From JAIQGF01 sp051006995 (lineage in GTDB: Bacteria > Acidobacteriota > Terriglobia > Terriglobales > Acidobacteriaceae), in the NCBI GenBank assembly GCA_051006995.1, contig JBPCSQ010000003.1, forward strand, positions 31,308 to 95,307: a DNA stretch of 64,000 nucleotides, in the 5' to 3' direction. A program made the position numbers and the translations under genes. The notes below the pieces were generated by a model. The model did no database searches. It saw only the letters and a list, made by a program, of their open reading frames with translations, and was not told the DNA's origin. Positions 32,969 to 40,818 of the stretch are shown here, piece by piece (positions within the stretch are counted from its first letter, which is position 1; each line of letters begins with the position of its first letter).

Positions 32969-33048
32969 CCGTCATCAATCCACAAAAAGCGATGTAGCCC
33001 GGCCGCGTCCTCTGCCCTGACGACTGACTGTCGTCCGAACACTGACGA

Positions 33049-33924
33049 CTAATTCACCCACGGCGGCCGGCGGGATTCGCCATTGCCCTTGTCTTCGGGC
33101 GGACGGTAATTGCCGTATTCGTCGAAGAATTCCTTGCGGTCGTGCTTGCGCATATAGACCTCAAACTTCTTGGCTGCCCGCCGCCGCTTCCACCGGTAGT
33201 ACGAGTTCCGTATTCCGTAAGCGCTTTCCGATCCCGCAAACATCAACCCCCGCCGCGGCAGGAATTTGATGTACAGAAAGCCGAACAGCAGCCCGCCGAG
33301 GTGCGCGAAGTAGGCCACGCCCCCGCCACCCTGCATCGCCCCCACCAGCGCAATGAAGATGATCCCGATCACCATGTACTTCGCCTTGATCAGGAACGGC
33401 AGCGGGAACAGCATCAGTTCGCGGTCGCCATACAGCATCCCGAAGGCCAGCAGGATGCCATACACCCCGCCCGACGATCCCACCGTCATCGTCATCGGCG
33501 AGACACCCATCACTCCCGTATAGGAGATTGCAATCGTGCACAGCGCCGCGCCGATCACGCAGAAAAAGTAGAACTCCAGAAACTGCCGCGTTCCCCAATC
33601 GCTTTCCAGGGTCGCGCCAAACATCCACAGCGCCAGCATGTTGAACAGCAGGTGGAACAGCCCGGCGTGCAAAAAGGAATAGGTCACCACCTGCCAGATC
33701 CAGCCATGCACCACCGCCGCCGGCACCAGCCCCCCGCCGCCATAGGCGTAGGCGTAAATCGTAGGCGCCGCCACGTGCGCCAGCGACATCAACAGGTAGA
33801 CCACGCCATTGGCGATCACCAGCCACTTCACGGCAAAGGTGAACGGCGGGAATCCCAGCCCCATGCTGGAAAATCCGCGTCCGCCAGAGCCGCCACCACC
33901 GCTGCGATAACTGCGTACCGTCAA
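33049..33924 (-). CDS. Rhomboid-family intramembrane serine protease
   Basis: About 291 residues with six membrane segments. The catalytic serine lies in VGSSGGVYGILLAF and the catalytic histidine in VAYFAHLGGLLFGFLY; the HxxxN-like region GLFHLLFNMLALWMFG of rhomboid proteases is also present. The C-terminal 65 residues are a basic cytosolic tail. The start is uncertain: TTG 33924 has GGGAG six bases upstream, TTG 33939 is an alternative, and a later ATG would remove a Gly/Ser-rich stretch. Substrates unknown. Confidence 0.85.
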   Translation of the reverse strand: MTVRSYRSGGGGSGGRGFSSMGLGFPPFTFAVKWLVIANGVVYLLMSLAHVAAPTIYAYAYGGGGLVPAAVVHGWIWQVVTYSFLHAGLFHLLFNMLALWMFGATLESDWGTRQFLEFYFFCVIGAALCTIAISYTGVMGVSPMTMTVGSSGGVYGILLAFGMLYGDRELMLFPLPFLIKAKYMVIGIIFIALVGAMQGGGGVAYFAHLGGLLFGFLYIKFLPRRGLMFAGSESAYGIRNSYYRWKRRRAAKKFEVYMRKHDRKEFFDEYGNYRPPEDKGNGESRRPPWVN

Positions 33925-33948
33925 AACATGCTCCCGCAAATCTCACTT

Positions 33949-35421
33949 CTACCGTTTAGGCATGGGAAACGCCGCCAGGCCGCGATGCCCCTGCGCATCC
34001 ACCGCGCGTACCGCAAAGATCACGTTGTCTTTCGACTGCTGCACGGTAAACTGCGTCACATTTCCCGCCGGGACTGCATACTCCCAATCCGGAGCCGTGG
34101 TCGCGCGCCACAGAATCTCGTAGCCGCTGACCTTCCCGTCCGGCGACGCGTCCCACATCAGCGTGGAATCGTTTTCCAGCTTTTCCGTTTCCAGTCGGAC
34201 ATTCTCCGGAGGCGCCGGCGCTGAGGCCAGCGACGCCAGCACTGCCGCATTCAATCGCGCCACATTCGCTGCGTAGTCAAAGTTGACGAACTTCGGCAAG
34301 TCCCCATATTCGATGCCATTGGCGGTGCGAACGTTCTGATGTTGATGGTTGTAATTTTCGCGGTATTCCGTAAACCGAACCGCGGCGAAGCCGAACTGGT
34401 TGAACGCCGTGTGGTCCCCGCCCCGCAGGTAGCGATCCGGCCGGAACACCAGCATCGGCGCCAACCGAGGTTCCCCCACGCTCACGCCCATCTTCACGTG
34501 CTTCTTATTCACGCCCACCCCGCGTTCCCTGAGGTACACGGGCGCAGTCGCTGCGATATATCGCGCCAGCTCGCGCGACGGCGAATCGCTCTCCGCACCC
34601 ACCGCCCGGATCAGCGCCACCGCCACCGCATCCTTCAAATCCGGCTGCGGAATCCCCTCGCTGAAGACGCGAACCACGTCGGTCCGCTGTCCGGGGCTTC
34701 GGTCGCCGCCGACGATGTCGTTGTTCAGTGCTGCCTCGATGTTCCACCCTTGCTGCTTGGCCATTTGCGCAAAATGACGGCTGCCGTTCAGCCCCTGTTC
34801 TTCTCCCGCTACCGTCAAGAAAATGATCGTTGCCGGAAACTTGCGCTTGCTCAGCACGCGCGCGCACTCCAGCGACACCGCCGTGCCGCTGCCGTCATCG
34901 TTGGCGCCCGGCGCGTCACTCTGCACGTCCTGATCGTCGCTCGGCCGCGAATCGTAGTGTCCGGTCACCAGCACGATTCTCTTCGACGCCTGCTTATCGG
35001 TCCCGCGCAGCACCGCGTACACATTCACGATTTCGGTGGGTTTGGGAATCCGCCGCATCGGCTGCTCCACGAAGCTGTCGGTCTTCACCTCCAGGCAGCC
35101 GCTGCAGTCTTTCGAGTAGCGCTCGAATTCGCTCTTAATCCACTCCCGCGCCGCCACCACGCCGCGCCCGCTCTCCACGCTGCCGCCAGAGATCGTCAGC
35201 CGCGTTCCGAAGCTGACCAGCTTCTCGATCGTCGCCTGGATTCGCGCCGCCGAAATTTCCTTCAGCGCCGCCGCGATTTGCGCATCCATTGGAGATACTT
35301 TGGCGTTGGCATTCACTCGCGCCTTGGGGCTCGCGGCTTTTTGGGCAACCGCTGCCCCGCTGCTCATCATCAGAATGACACCCGCAATCAGGCCCATTCG
35401 GAACGTTGTGTGAACTTTCAT
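33949..35421 (-). CDS. Secreted M28-family metallopeptidase
   Basis: 490 residues. Signal peptide (MKVHTTFRMGLIAGVILMMSSGAAVAQ), then an M28 (aminopeptidase Y/S-like) zinc domain with VLVTGHYDSRPSDD, GANDDGSGTA, the catalytic glutamates in VAGEEQGLNGS, and a final zinc-ligand region GGDHTAFNQFGFAAVRFTE. A fibronectin type III-like domain closes the protein (about residues 405-490: PENVRLETEKLENDSTLMWDASPDG). ATG 35421 follows GAGGAAACC. It is likely an exported peptidase for nutrient scavenging. It lies 24 bases upstream of the rhomboid gene on the same strand. Confidence 0.88.
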   Translation of the reverse strand: MKVHTTFRMGLIAGVILMMSSGAAVAQKAASPKARVNANAKVSPMDAQIAAALKEISAARIQATIEKLVSFGTRLTISGGSVESGRGVVAAREWIKSEFERYSKDCSGCLEVKTDSFVEQPMRRIPKPTEIVNVYAVLRGTDKQASKRIVLVTGHYDSRPSDDQDVQSDAPGANDDGSGTAVSLECARVLSKRKFPATIIFLTVAGEEQGLNGSRHFAQMAKQQGWNIEAALNNDIVGGDRSPGQRTDVVRVFSEGIPQPDLKDAVAVALIRAVGAESDSPSRELARYIAATAPVYLRERGVGVNKKHVKMGVSVGEPRLAPMLVFRPDRYLRGGDHTAFNQFGFAAVRFTEYRENYNHQHQNVRTANGIEYGDLPKFVNFDYAANVARLNAAVLASLASAPAPPENVRLETEKLENDSTLMWDASPDGKVSGYEILWRATTAPDWEYAVPAGNVTQFTVQQSKDNVIFAVRAVDAQGHRGLAAFPMPKR

Positions 35422-35571
35422 GGTTTCCTCGGCGGTTCGGAATTCCCACCCTGGTCGCGCCTTGCCGCGCGAACCGGGGCGACCAAGAATCATTTGACGC
35501 TGCCCGGGAAATTCTCAATATTATCAGGATTGCCGAGTCTTCGGTCCCAGCGTCCTGGGGGAGGCGCAGTC

Positions 35572-35772
35572 ATGGTTCTTTGTCCCGAATGTGAAAGTGA
35601 TCTGGATATCACCGCTGACGAGGTCGATGAAGGCGAAATCGTCTCTTGTCCCGAGTGCGGTACCGACTTCGAGGTTATAACCACCGAGCCGCTCGAGTTG
35701 ACCCGCGTTGCCGAAGATGAGGAGTCGGAGGAAGCAGAAAAAGAGGACAACGAAGACGGTGATTACGCCTGA
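35572..35772 (+). CDS. LysW-like zinc-ribbon protein
   Basis: 66 residues. It resembles LysW, the amino-group carrier of lysine/arginine synthesis, in its CPEC and CPECGTDFEV zinc ribbon and acidic tail, but it does not end in the EDWGE motif whose last glutamate carries the intermediate. No lys genes are near. It may be a stand-alone zinc ribbon with another role. ATG 35572 follows GGGGGAGG. Its end overlaps the start of the next gene. Confidence 0.75.
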   Translation: MVLCPECESDLDITADEVDEGEIVSCPECGTDFEVITTEPLELTRVAEDEESEEAEKEDNEDGDYA

Positions 35773-36172
35773 TCGCCCCCATCACGCCCTGCTGGCCGCT
35801 TTGCTGGCGCTGCTGATGGCGCCAGCTGCCGCAGGTGCACAAAAGAGCCCCTCGGCGGATCTCCGCAAAGACTATGCCTTGATCTACGGCACGGTGTGGA
35901 ACAAAGCCAACCACCCCGTGTCTGGCGTTCATGTGCGCATTCGCCGCGCCGGCGACAAGAAGCTCCACTGGCAACTGATCAGCGACCGCAGCGGCGAGTT
36001 CGCCCAACGCGTTCCGCCCGGCAAGGCCGATTATGAGGTCTGTGTCGAAGATACCCGCGAGACCTCCGATCCCGCCGTCGCCCGCCGCAAGTACCGCCCC
36101 GGGCAGCTCCTGGTTTCGGTCCACATTGAAAACAATGAACGTGCCGACATCAGCTTGCATCTAACAGAGTAG
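35759..36172 (+). CDS. Secreted carboxypeptidase-regulatory-like protein
   Basis: About 137 residues from GTG 35759; an ATG at 35708 in the same frame would add a very basic N terminus inside the preceding gene. A signal peptide (LLAALLALLMAPAAAGAQ) is followed by one beta-sandwich domain with YGTVWNKANHPVSGVHVRIRR and SGEFAQRVPPGKADYEV, the pattern of CarboxypepD_reg-like/transthyretin-like folds. Role unknown, probably structural or binding in the periplasm. Confidence 0.72.
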   Translation: MITPDRPHHALLAALLALLMAPAAAGAQKSPSADLRKDYALIYGTVWNKANHPVSGVHVRIRRAGDKKLHWQLISDRSGEFAQRVPPGKADYEVCVEDTRETSDPAVARRKYRPGQLLVSVHIENNERADISLHLTE

Positions 36173-36258
36173 AACCCGAACCCACGTTCAGCGTTCGTTT
36201 TGAGCCGCCCCAGGTGGAGGTGCGTACAATGATGTCTGGCGCCAGAACTGGAATCTAT

Positions 36259-36603
36259 ATGCCACGAAAGCTCCTCGTTACCTCTTCGCTTGCCCTCCTG
36301 CTGCTGTGCTCCGCCGCCTGGGCCCAGTCCTCCAGCGACTCGCAGGTACGCTCCTTGCAAGGCCAGGTCGTGAACGACGCGGAAGCGCCGCTCGCCCAGG
36401 CGATCGTCTATCTGAAGAACACCAAAACCCTGGCCGTGAAGAGCTACATAACCCAGAAAGACGGCATGTACCACTTTAATGCGCTCTCATCCAACGTGGA
36501 TTATGAGATCCATGCCGAGTTTCAGGGCAAGAAGAGCGGCACGAAAACCTTGAGCTCGTTCGACTCGCGCCGCAATCCCACCATCAATTTGAAAATAAAA
36601 TAG
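36259..36603 (+). CDS. Secreted carboxypeptidase-regulatory-like protein
   Basis: 114 residues: signal peptide (MPRKLLVTSSLALLLLCSAAWAQ), then a single small beta-sandwich with LQGQVVNDAEAPLAQAIVYLKNTKT and DGMYHFNALSSNVDYEIHAEF. It resembles its upstream neighbour in fold and size and may be a distant duplicate. An upstream in-frame start at 36214 is less likely because it would bury the signal peptide. Confidence 0.78.
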   Translation: MPRKLLVTSSLALLLLCSAAWAQSSSDSQVRSLQGQVVNDAEAPLAQAIVYLKNTKTLAVKSYITQKDGMYHFNALSSNVDYEIHAEFQGKKSGTKTLSSFDSRRNPTINLKIK

Positions 36604-36650
36604 GACGAGGACGCGCGCGCCCGTGCCTCAGGGATAGGTACTGCTTTGCC

Positions 36651-36983
36651 TTACGCCGCCTCTCGCGGTCCCTTGTTTCGCGGCTGGTGCTGTCGCTTGC
36701 GATCGCCTTCCCAATTCTGCGGGAGCAGGTGGGCGCGGTCGAGTTCCATGTCGAGGTCGGAATTCTCCGGCTCCATCAGGTGGCGCTGGTACCCGAGCGA
36801 CGACACCACCACCGTCGGGGTGATCCGTTTTCCGCTGTTCCACTCTTTGACCAGGCGGTCGGCCTCCGCATCCTCGTCCAGCTTTACATAGCGGAAATCC
36901 ACTCCCAGTTCTCGCAGGTGCGCCAGCGTACCCTGCGTGTCCTCGCAGCTGTCCACTCCGTACACCGTGATTCCCGAGCTCAT
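36651..36983 (-). CDS. Glutaredoxin-like protein with single active-site cysteine
   Basis: 110 residues with a thioredoxin fold: ITVYGVDSCEDTQGTLAHLRELGVDFRYVKLDED, then the cis-proline motif RITPTVVV. The active site reads C-E-D-T, so only the first cysteine of the usual CxxC is kept, as in monothiol glutaredoxins. The C terminus is a basic Gln/Arg-rich tail. ATG 36983 is preceded by GGAGG. Single gene, convergent with the previous one. Confidence 0.8.
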   Translation of the reverse strand: MSSGITVYGVDSCEDTQGTLAHLRELGVDFRYVKLDEDAEADRLVKEWNSGKRITPTVVVSSLGYQRHLMEPENSDLDMELDRAHLLPQNWEGDRKRQHQPRNKGPREAA

Positions 36984-37137
36984 GATCCCTCCAGGTTTCC
37001 TCCGGAAAGATGCGGCTCCCATATCGGGAGGTTTTGTCCTTTGGTAACCTGCGCCGTCCCAGGGGGACCAGCGAAATCAGTAGCCGAAGTTCCACTTTTG
37101 TGACATAAAAGTCTTGCGGAGAGGAGCGAGGAGAGAT

Positions 37138-37548
37138 ATGCGGCCCACCGGCAAACCAGATCCCTACGGACGCGGACGCCAGCAACCCGGATACGGTCAA
37201 AATCGCTCCACCTACGGCGGTTACGGCCAGCAGACCGGCTATGGACAGCAGCAGCCCGGCTACGGGCAGCAGCGTCCCGGGTACGGCCAGCCGCCGCAGA
37301 AGCCGCCCGAGCAGAAGAAACCGGAGGCGCCCCTCAATATCCGCGCCGATGTGGTCTGGGCCCTGCGCGGGGCAGGCGGCGGACTCTCGGTTTTCGATAT
37401 CAGCTCGAAACTGGCGGATGCTCGCAAGCCCCGTTACGCGGAAACCAAGATCGTTCACATCCTCGAGACCATGGTGCAGGACGGCAAAGTTACCAAGAGC
37501 GAAGAAACCGGCCGCGTCACCTACAAATGGGCCGTCGAAGCGGTGTAA
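37138..37548 (+). CDS. Gly/Tyr/Gln-rich disordered N terminus fused to a winged-helix-like domain
   Basis: 136 residues. Residues about 5-62 are a low-complexity tract of GYGQQ/PGYGQ units (prion-like, probably disordered). Residues about 70-136 look like a winged helix: ADVVWALRGAGGGLSVFDISSKLAD, then KIVHILETMVQDGKVTKSEETGRVTYKWAV. ATG 37138 sits behind GAGGAGCGAGGAGAG. DNA binding is inferred, not shown; the tyrosine-rich tail could drive self-association. No family name recognised. Confidence 0.72.
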   Translation: MRPTGKPDPYGRGRQQPGYGQNRSTYGGYGQQTGYGQQQPGYGQQRPGYGQPPQKPPEQKKPEAPLNIRADVVWALRGAGGGLSVFDISSKLADARKPRYAETKIVHILETMVQDGKVTKSEETGRVTYKWAVEAV

Positions 37549-37660
37549 ACCCGCTGGCTGTTACCCCTTACTTGGAGTCATCCCGACCCTGAGCGAAGCC
37601 GAAGGGGAGGGATCTGTTTTAATCATCCACGCGAAGGATGGCGTTCACGCCGACCCTGAG

Positions 37661-37697
37661 ACTTAAAATCACTAAATCACAAATCACTAAATCACCC
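37661..37697. repeat. AAATCACTAAATCAC stuttered repeat downstream of rpsA
   Basis: Two direct copies of AAATCACTAAATCAC. The same words fill the cdaA-cdaR spacer (17875-17908). Confidence 0.55.
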
Positions 37698-37701
37698 AAT
37701 G

Positions 37702-37727
37702 AAAAAGCCCGGCTTCTCAGCCGGGCT
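37702..37727 (-). terminator. Rho-independent terminator of rpsA
   Basis: On the minus strand: AGCCCGGC / GCCGGGCT 8-bp stem with a six-base loop, followed by TTTTTC. It begins 17 bases after the rpsA stop. Confidence 0.88.
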
Positions 37728-37743
37728 CCTGAACAACCCACTC

Positions 37744-39603
37744 CTACTGGTTATCGTTTCCCGCGCGCTTCCAGCTCATCAGCTCTTCCAGCGTCGTGGT
37801 GGCGCTGGACGCCGGGTGCTTGTAGGCCTCCACGTCGGCGCGCGTTGCTTCGTCGCCAATCGCTCGCAGGCTCAAGCCCACCTTCTTCTCGCCCGGGTTC
37901 ATTTTGAGGATCTTGAAGTCAAACTCCTGGCCTGGCTCCAGCTTCAGCGCCGAGCCGTGCTCGTCAACCGCCTCGGAGTTGTGGCACAAGCCCTCTACGC
38001 CGTCCGCGATTTCGACGAACGCGCCGAACGTCGCCACCCGCAGCACTTTGCCGTGCAGGATGTCGCCAATGCGGTGCTCGTTGAAGAATGTCTCCCAAAC
38101 GTCGGGTTGAAGCTGCTTGATGCCCAGCGACAGCCGCCGGTTCTCCGGTTCGATCGCTAGCACCGCCGCTTTGACCTTGTCGCCCTTCTTCAGCACTTCC
38201 GACGGGTGTTTCACCCGCTTGGTCCAGCTCAAATTGCTGACGTGCACCAGGCCGTCAATTCCGTCTTCGATCTCGATGAACGCGCCGAAGTCGGTCAGGT
38301 TCCTCACCCGGCCTTCCACCGTCGAGCCCACCGGGAATTTCTCGTGCAGCGTCTCCCAGGGATTCGATTCCAGCTGCTTCAGGCCCAACGAGATGCGGCG
38401 CTCGGTCGGGTTCACGTTGAGCACCACCGCCTCCACTTCCTGGCTGACGTTCACGATCTTGGACGGGTGCTTCATCCGCTTCGACCACGTCATCTCGCTG
38501 ACGTGCACCAGCCCTTCGATTCCCTGCTCCAGTTCAATGAAGGCTCCGTAATCGGTGATGCTGATCACGCGTCCCTTCACGTGCGCCCCGATCGGATAGC
38601 GGTGCGCCGCGTCCAGCCACGGGTCGGGCGTGAGCTGCTTGAAGCCCAGCGACACGCGCTGCTTTTCTTTGTCGTACTTCAGCACCTTCACCTGGATCTG
38701 GTCGCCCACGTTCACCAGATCGCGCGGGTGCGTCAGCCGGCCCCAGCTCATGTCGGTGATGTGCAGCAGGCCGTCGATGCCGCCCATGTCCACGAACGCG
38801 CCGTAGTCGGTCAGGTTCTTGACCGTTCCGGTCATTACCGCGCCCTCTTCCAATTGCTCCAGCGTGTGGCCGCGCTTGACGTTCAGCTCTTCTTCCAGCA
38901 GTTCCTTGCGCGACACGACGATGTTGCCGCGCTTTTTGTTCAGCTTGATCACGCGCACGTCGAGGGTCTGGCCCTTCATCGCGTCCAGGTTGCGCACCGG
39001 CCGCACGTCCACCTGGGAGCCGGGCAGAAACGCCCTCGCGCCCATGATGTCCACTGTCAGCCCGCCTTTGATCCGCTCCACCACCTCGCCCTTGATCGCC
39101 TTCTTCTCGTTGTAGGCGGCCTCAATCTCGTCCCAGGCGCGCAGTCGCTGCGCCTTGCCGTGCGAGAGCTTGGTGTAGCCCTCCTCGGTCTCGCCCTTCT
39201 CGATCATCACGTCGATCTCGTCGCCGGGCTGGAACTTGGGATTGCCTGCGTGGTCTTGCACTTCGGCGATCGGTACCAGTCCCTCGGACTTGAAACCGAC
39301 GTCCACGACGGCGTGGGTGGGGGTCAGCTTTAAGACCGTGCCCTTGATGACGCGGTCTTCATTGGCCGCCTGCTCGGCGGCTTGTTCGGCGGTAAAATTT
39401 TCCAGTGCGGTTGCGAAATCGTCAGTCATCTCTTTTGTGTGTGTCGGCGAACCGGCTGGGGTTCGCGGTGGATTGGCGGTGGAAGCCTCGGCCGTGCTTA
39501 CAGCGTCAGGTTGTGGTTGAGAACTGCCGGCCTGCGTGTTTTCGGCCGGCTGCGTCGCGGAGGGGCTGGTGTCGGACTGGGGGATGTGTTCTTCGAAAAC
39601 CAT
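37744..39603 (-). CDS. rpsA: 30S ribosomal protein S1
   Basis: 619 residues with six S1 (OB-fold) RNA-binding domains between about residues 82 and 590, each with the pattern GxVxxxxxxGAFVxxxxxxGLVHxSxxxW, for example TDYGAFVDMGGIDGLLHITD. It delivers mRNA to the 30S subunit. The N-terminal 75 residues are an acidic, Pro/Ser/Thr-rich extension not found in the usual 557-residue form. ATG 39603 follows GGTGGAAG. A sigma70 promoter and a terminator frame it as a single-gene unit. Confidence 0.94.
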   Translation of the reverse strand: MVFEEHIPQSDTSPSATQPAENTQAGSSQPQPDAVSTAEASTANPPRTPAGSPTHTKEMTDDFATALENFTAEQAAEQAANEDRVIKGTVLKLTPTHAVVDVGFKSEGLVPIAEVQDHAGNPKFQPGDEIDVMIEKGETEEGYTKLSHGKAQRLRAWDEIEAAYNEKKAIKGEVVERIKGGLTVDIMGARAFLPGSQVDVRPVRNLDAMKGQTLDVRVIKLNKKRGNIVVSRKELLEEELNVKRGHTLEQLEEGAVMTGTVKNLTDYGAFVDMGGIDGLLHITDMSWGRLTHPRDLVNVGDQIQVKVLKYDKEKQRVSLGFKQLTPDPWLDAAHRYPIGAHVKGRVISITDYGAFIELEQGIEGLVHVSEMTWSKRMKHPSKIVNVSQEVEAVVLNVNPTERRISLGLKQLESNPWETLHEKFPVGSTVEGRVRNLTDFGAFIEIEDGIDGLVHVSNLSWTKRVKHPSEVLKKGDKVKAAVLAIEPENRRLSLGIKQLQPDVWETFFNEHRIGDILHGKVLRVATFGAFVEIADGVEGLCHNSEAVDEHGSALKLEPGQEFDFKILKMNPGEKKVGLSLRAIGDEATRADVEAYKHPASSATTTLEELMSWKRAGNDNQ

Positions 39604-39766
39604 ATTTCTTCCACCCAGAGCACACGTTGCCATGCGCCTGGGGACCACGATTTTTTACAGACTGCTGGCGTGGGTCGTCGGGGTGATTTGCCCGGAACGG
39701 CCGGGCTTGGACAATTTCCAGCGGTCGCTCCCTCGAGCGCGAACGGCAGCGCCAAAGGACCTTTCG

Positions 39767-39796
39767 ACTATAACAACCGCTCGCAAAAGGTGTCAA
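39767..39796 (-). promoter_or_regulatory. Sigma70 promoter of rpsA
   Basis: On the minus strand, TTGACA (39796-39791) is separated by 18 bases from TATAGT (39772-39767). The transcript would start near 39760 and have a leader of about 155 bases before the ATG. Confidence 0.65.
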
Positions 39797-39799
39797 ACA

Positions 39800-40192
39800 C
39801 CGGGCAGAAGTTTTCCACAACGCGGTGAAATTCGCCCCCGACCAGCCGCAGAATTTTTCTAGATTTCTCTTCCTGCCGGCAAGGTCGCCACGCACACGCT
39901 CGTGTGATGCGATTTCCGTGCGCCGCGCTTAGTGTGCGGTTCGCGGTACGCTCGCGCCCTCTCAGGACATGCGGTGCGGTACCCCTCGTTCTTCCCCGAT
40001 CCAGCGCGACCCCGAAGGGGGAGCCCGGCAGCTTTTCTAGCCCAACGCGTGAGCGTTGGGTAAGCGCAACAGGAAATATTTCCAGCCCGAGCCGCAGGCG
40101 AGGCCTGCCCCGCCTTGCGCCTTGCGCCTTGTGCCTTGCGCCTTGTGCCTTGCGCCTTGAGCCTTGCGCCTTAAGCCTTGTACCCTTCCTGC
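39800..40192. other. Gene-free region between rpsA and the HIT gene
   Basis: About 390 bases without a believable gene. It holds a palindrome of the form CCAACGCGTGAGCGTTGG (about 40042-40059) and, at its 3' end, a ten-copy GCCTTGN heptamer array. Otherwise nothing recognised. Confidence 0.5.
40112..40181. repeat. Ten tandem copies of a GCCTTGN heptamer
   Basis: Seventy bases consisting of ten 7-base units: GCCTTGC, GCCTTGC, GCCTTGT, GCCTTGC, GCCTTGT, GCCTTGC, GCCTTGA, GCCTTGC, GCCTTAA, GCCTTGT. The array ends 11 bases before the HIT start codon. Confidence 0.85.
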
Positions 40193-40678
40193 ATGGACTA
40201 CCTCTTCACCCCCTGGCGCTACGCCTATCTCACCGCCGGACCCAAGGCCTCAGGCTGCATTTTTTGCGATCGCGTGAAGCTCGACGATCGCGAGGCGCTC
40301 ATCATCCATCGCGGCCGGCACTGCTTCATCATCCTCAACGCCTTTCCCTATACCAGCGGTCACGTGATGATCGTGCCTTACCAGCACCTCGCCGAACTGC
40401 ACCAGTTGCCGGCCGACGCCGCGCAGGAAATGATGCAATTGTCGCAACGCATGGAATCGGTGCTGCGCGCCGCCTACAAGCCCGACGGCATCAATCTCGG
40501 CATGAACATCGGCGCCGCCGCCGGCGCCGGCGTTGCCGGACACATCCACATGCACGTTCTCCCCCGCTGGATCGCCGACAGCAACTTCGTCACCGTCATC
40601 GGCGAAACCCGCATCCTGCCGGAAGATTTGTCCACCACGTGGGAAAAACTACGGAAGCAATTTGAAAATCTGGACTAG
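40193..40678 (+). CDS. HIT-family nucleotide hydrolase/transferase
   Basis: 161 residues. The histidine triad GHIHMHVLPRW is intact, preceded by GMNIGAAAGAGVAGH. The N-terminal CIFCDRV is a half zinc site. The size and the MDYLFTPWRYAYL start fit the Ap4A-phosphorylase-like (APA2/HIT) group that acts on dinucleoside polyphosphates or nucleoside phosphoramidates. ATG 40193 has no clear ribosome site; an in-frame TTG at 40178 lies inside the heptamer repeat. Confidence 0.87.
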   Translation: MDYLFTPWRYAYLTAGPKASGCIFCDRVKLDDREALIIHRGRHCFIILNAFPYTSGHVMIVPYQHLAELHQLPADAAQEMMQLSQRMESVLRAAYKPDGINLGMNIGAAAGAGVAGHIHMHVLPRWIADSNFVTVIGETRILPEDLSTTWEKLRKQFENLD

Positions 40679-40786
40679 GATCTCTCGATTGCATGGGGGA
40701 CCATCGTGAGTGAAGTGATGGACGACAAAACGGTCCTCTACTTCGGCGTGGTCATGAAGCAGCCGAGGCTCGTAGCTCCGCGGCTA

Positions 40787-40815
40787 AAAGCTAAGAGCTA
40801 ACAGCTAAGAGCTGG
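40787..40815. repeat. Stuttered AGCTAAG repeat
   Basis: Four 7-base words (AGCTAAG, AGCTAAC, AGCTAAG, AGCTGGC) just downstream of the CDF transporter stop. Confidence 0.6.
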
Positions 40816-40818
40816 CCT

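Noticed and set aside
34339..35571. Plus-strand frame running into the LysW-like gene
   Set aside because: The portion before 35572 is antisense to the M28 peptidase; only the last 66 codons are a real gene with their own ribosome site.
38206..39333. 375-codon plus-strand frame opposite rpsA
   Set aside because: Antisense shadow of repeated S1 domains; the translation is a His/Val/Leu-rich mirror of the gene.
40112..40181. CRISPR array
   Set aside because: Repeats are only 7 bases, directly adjacent without spacers, and no cas genes exist in the window.
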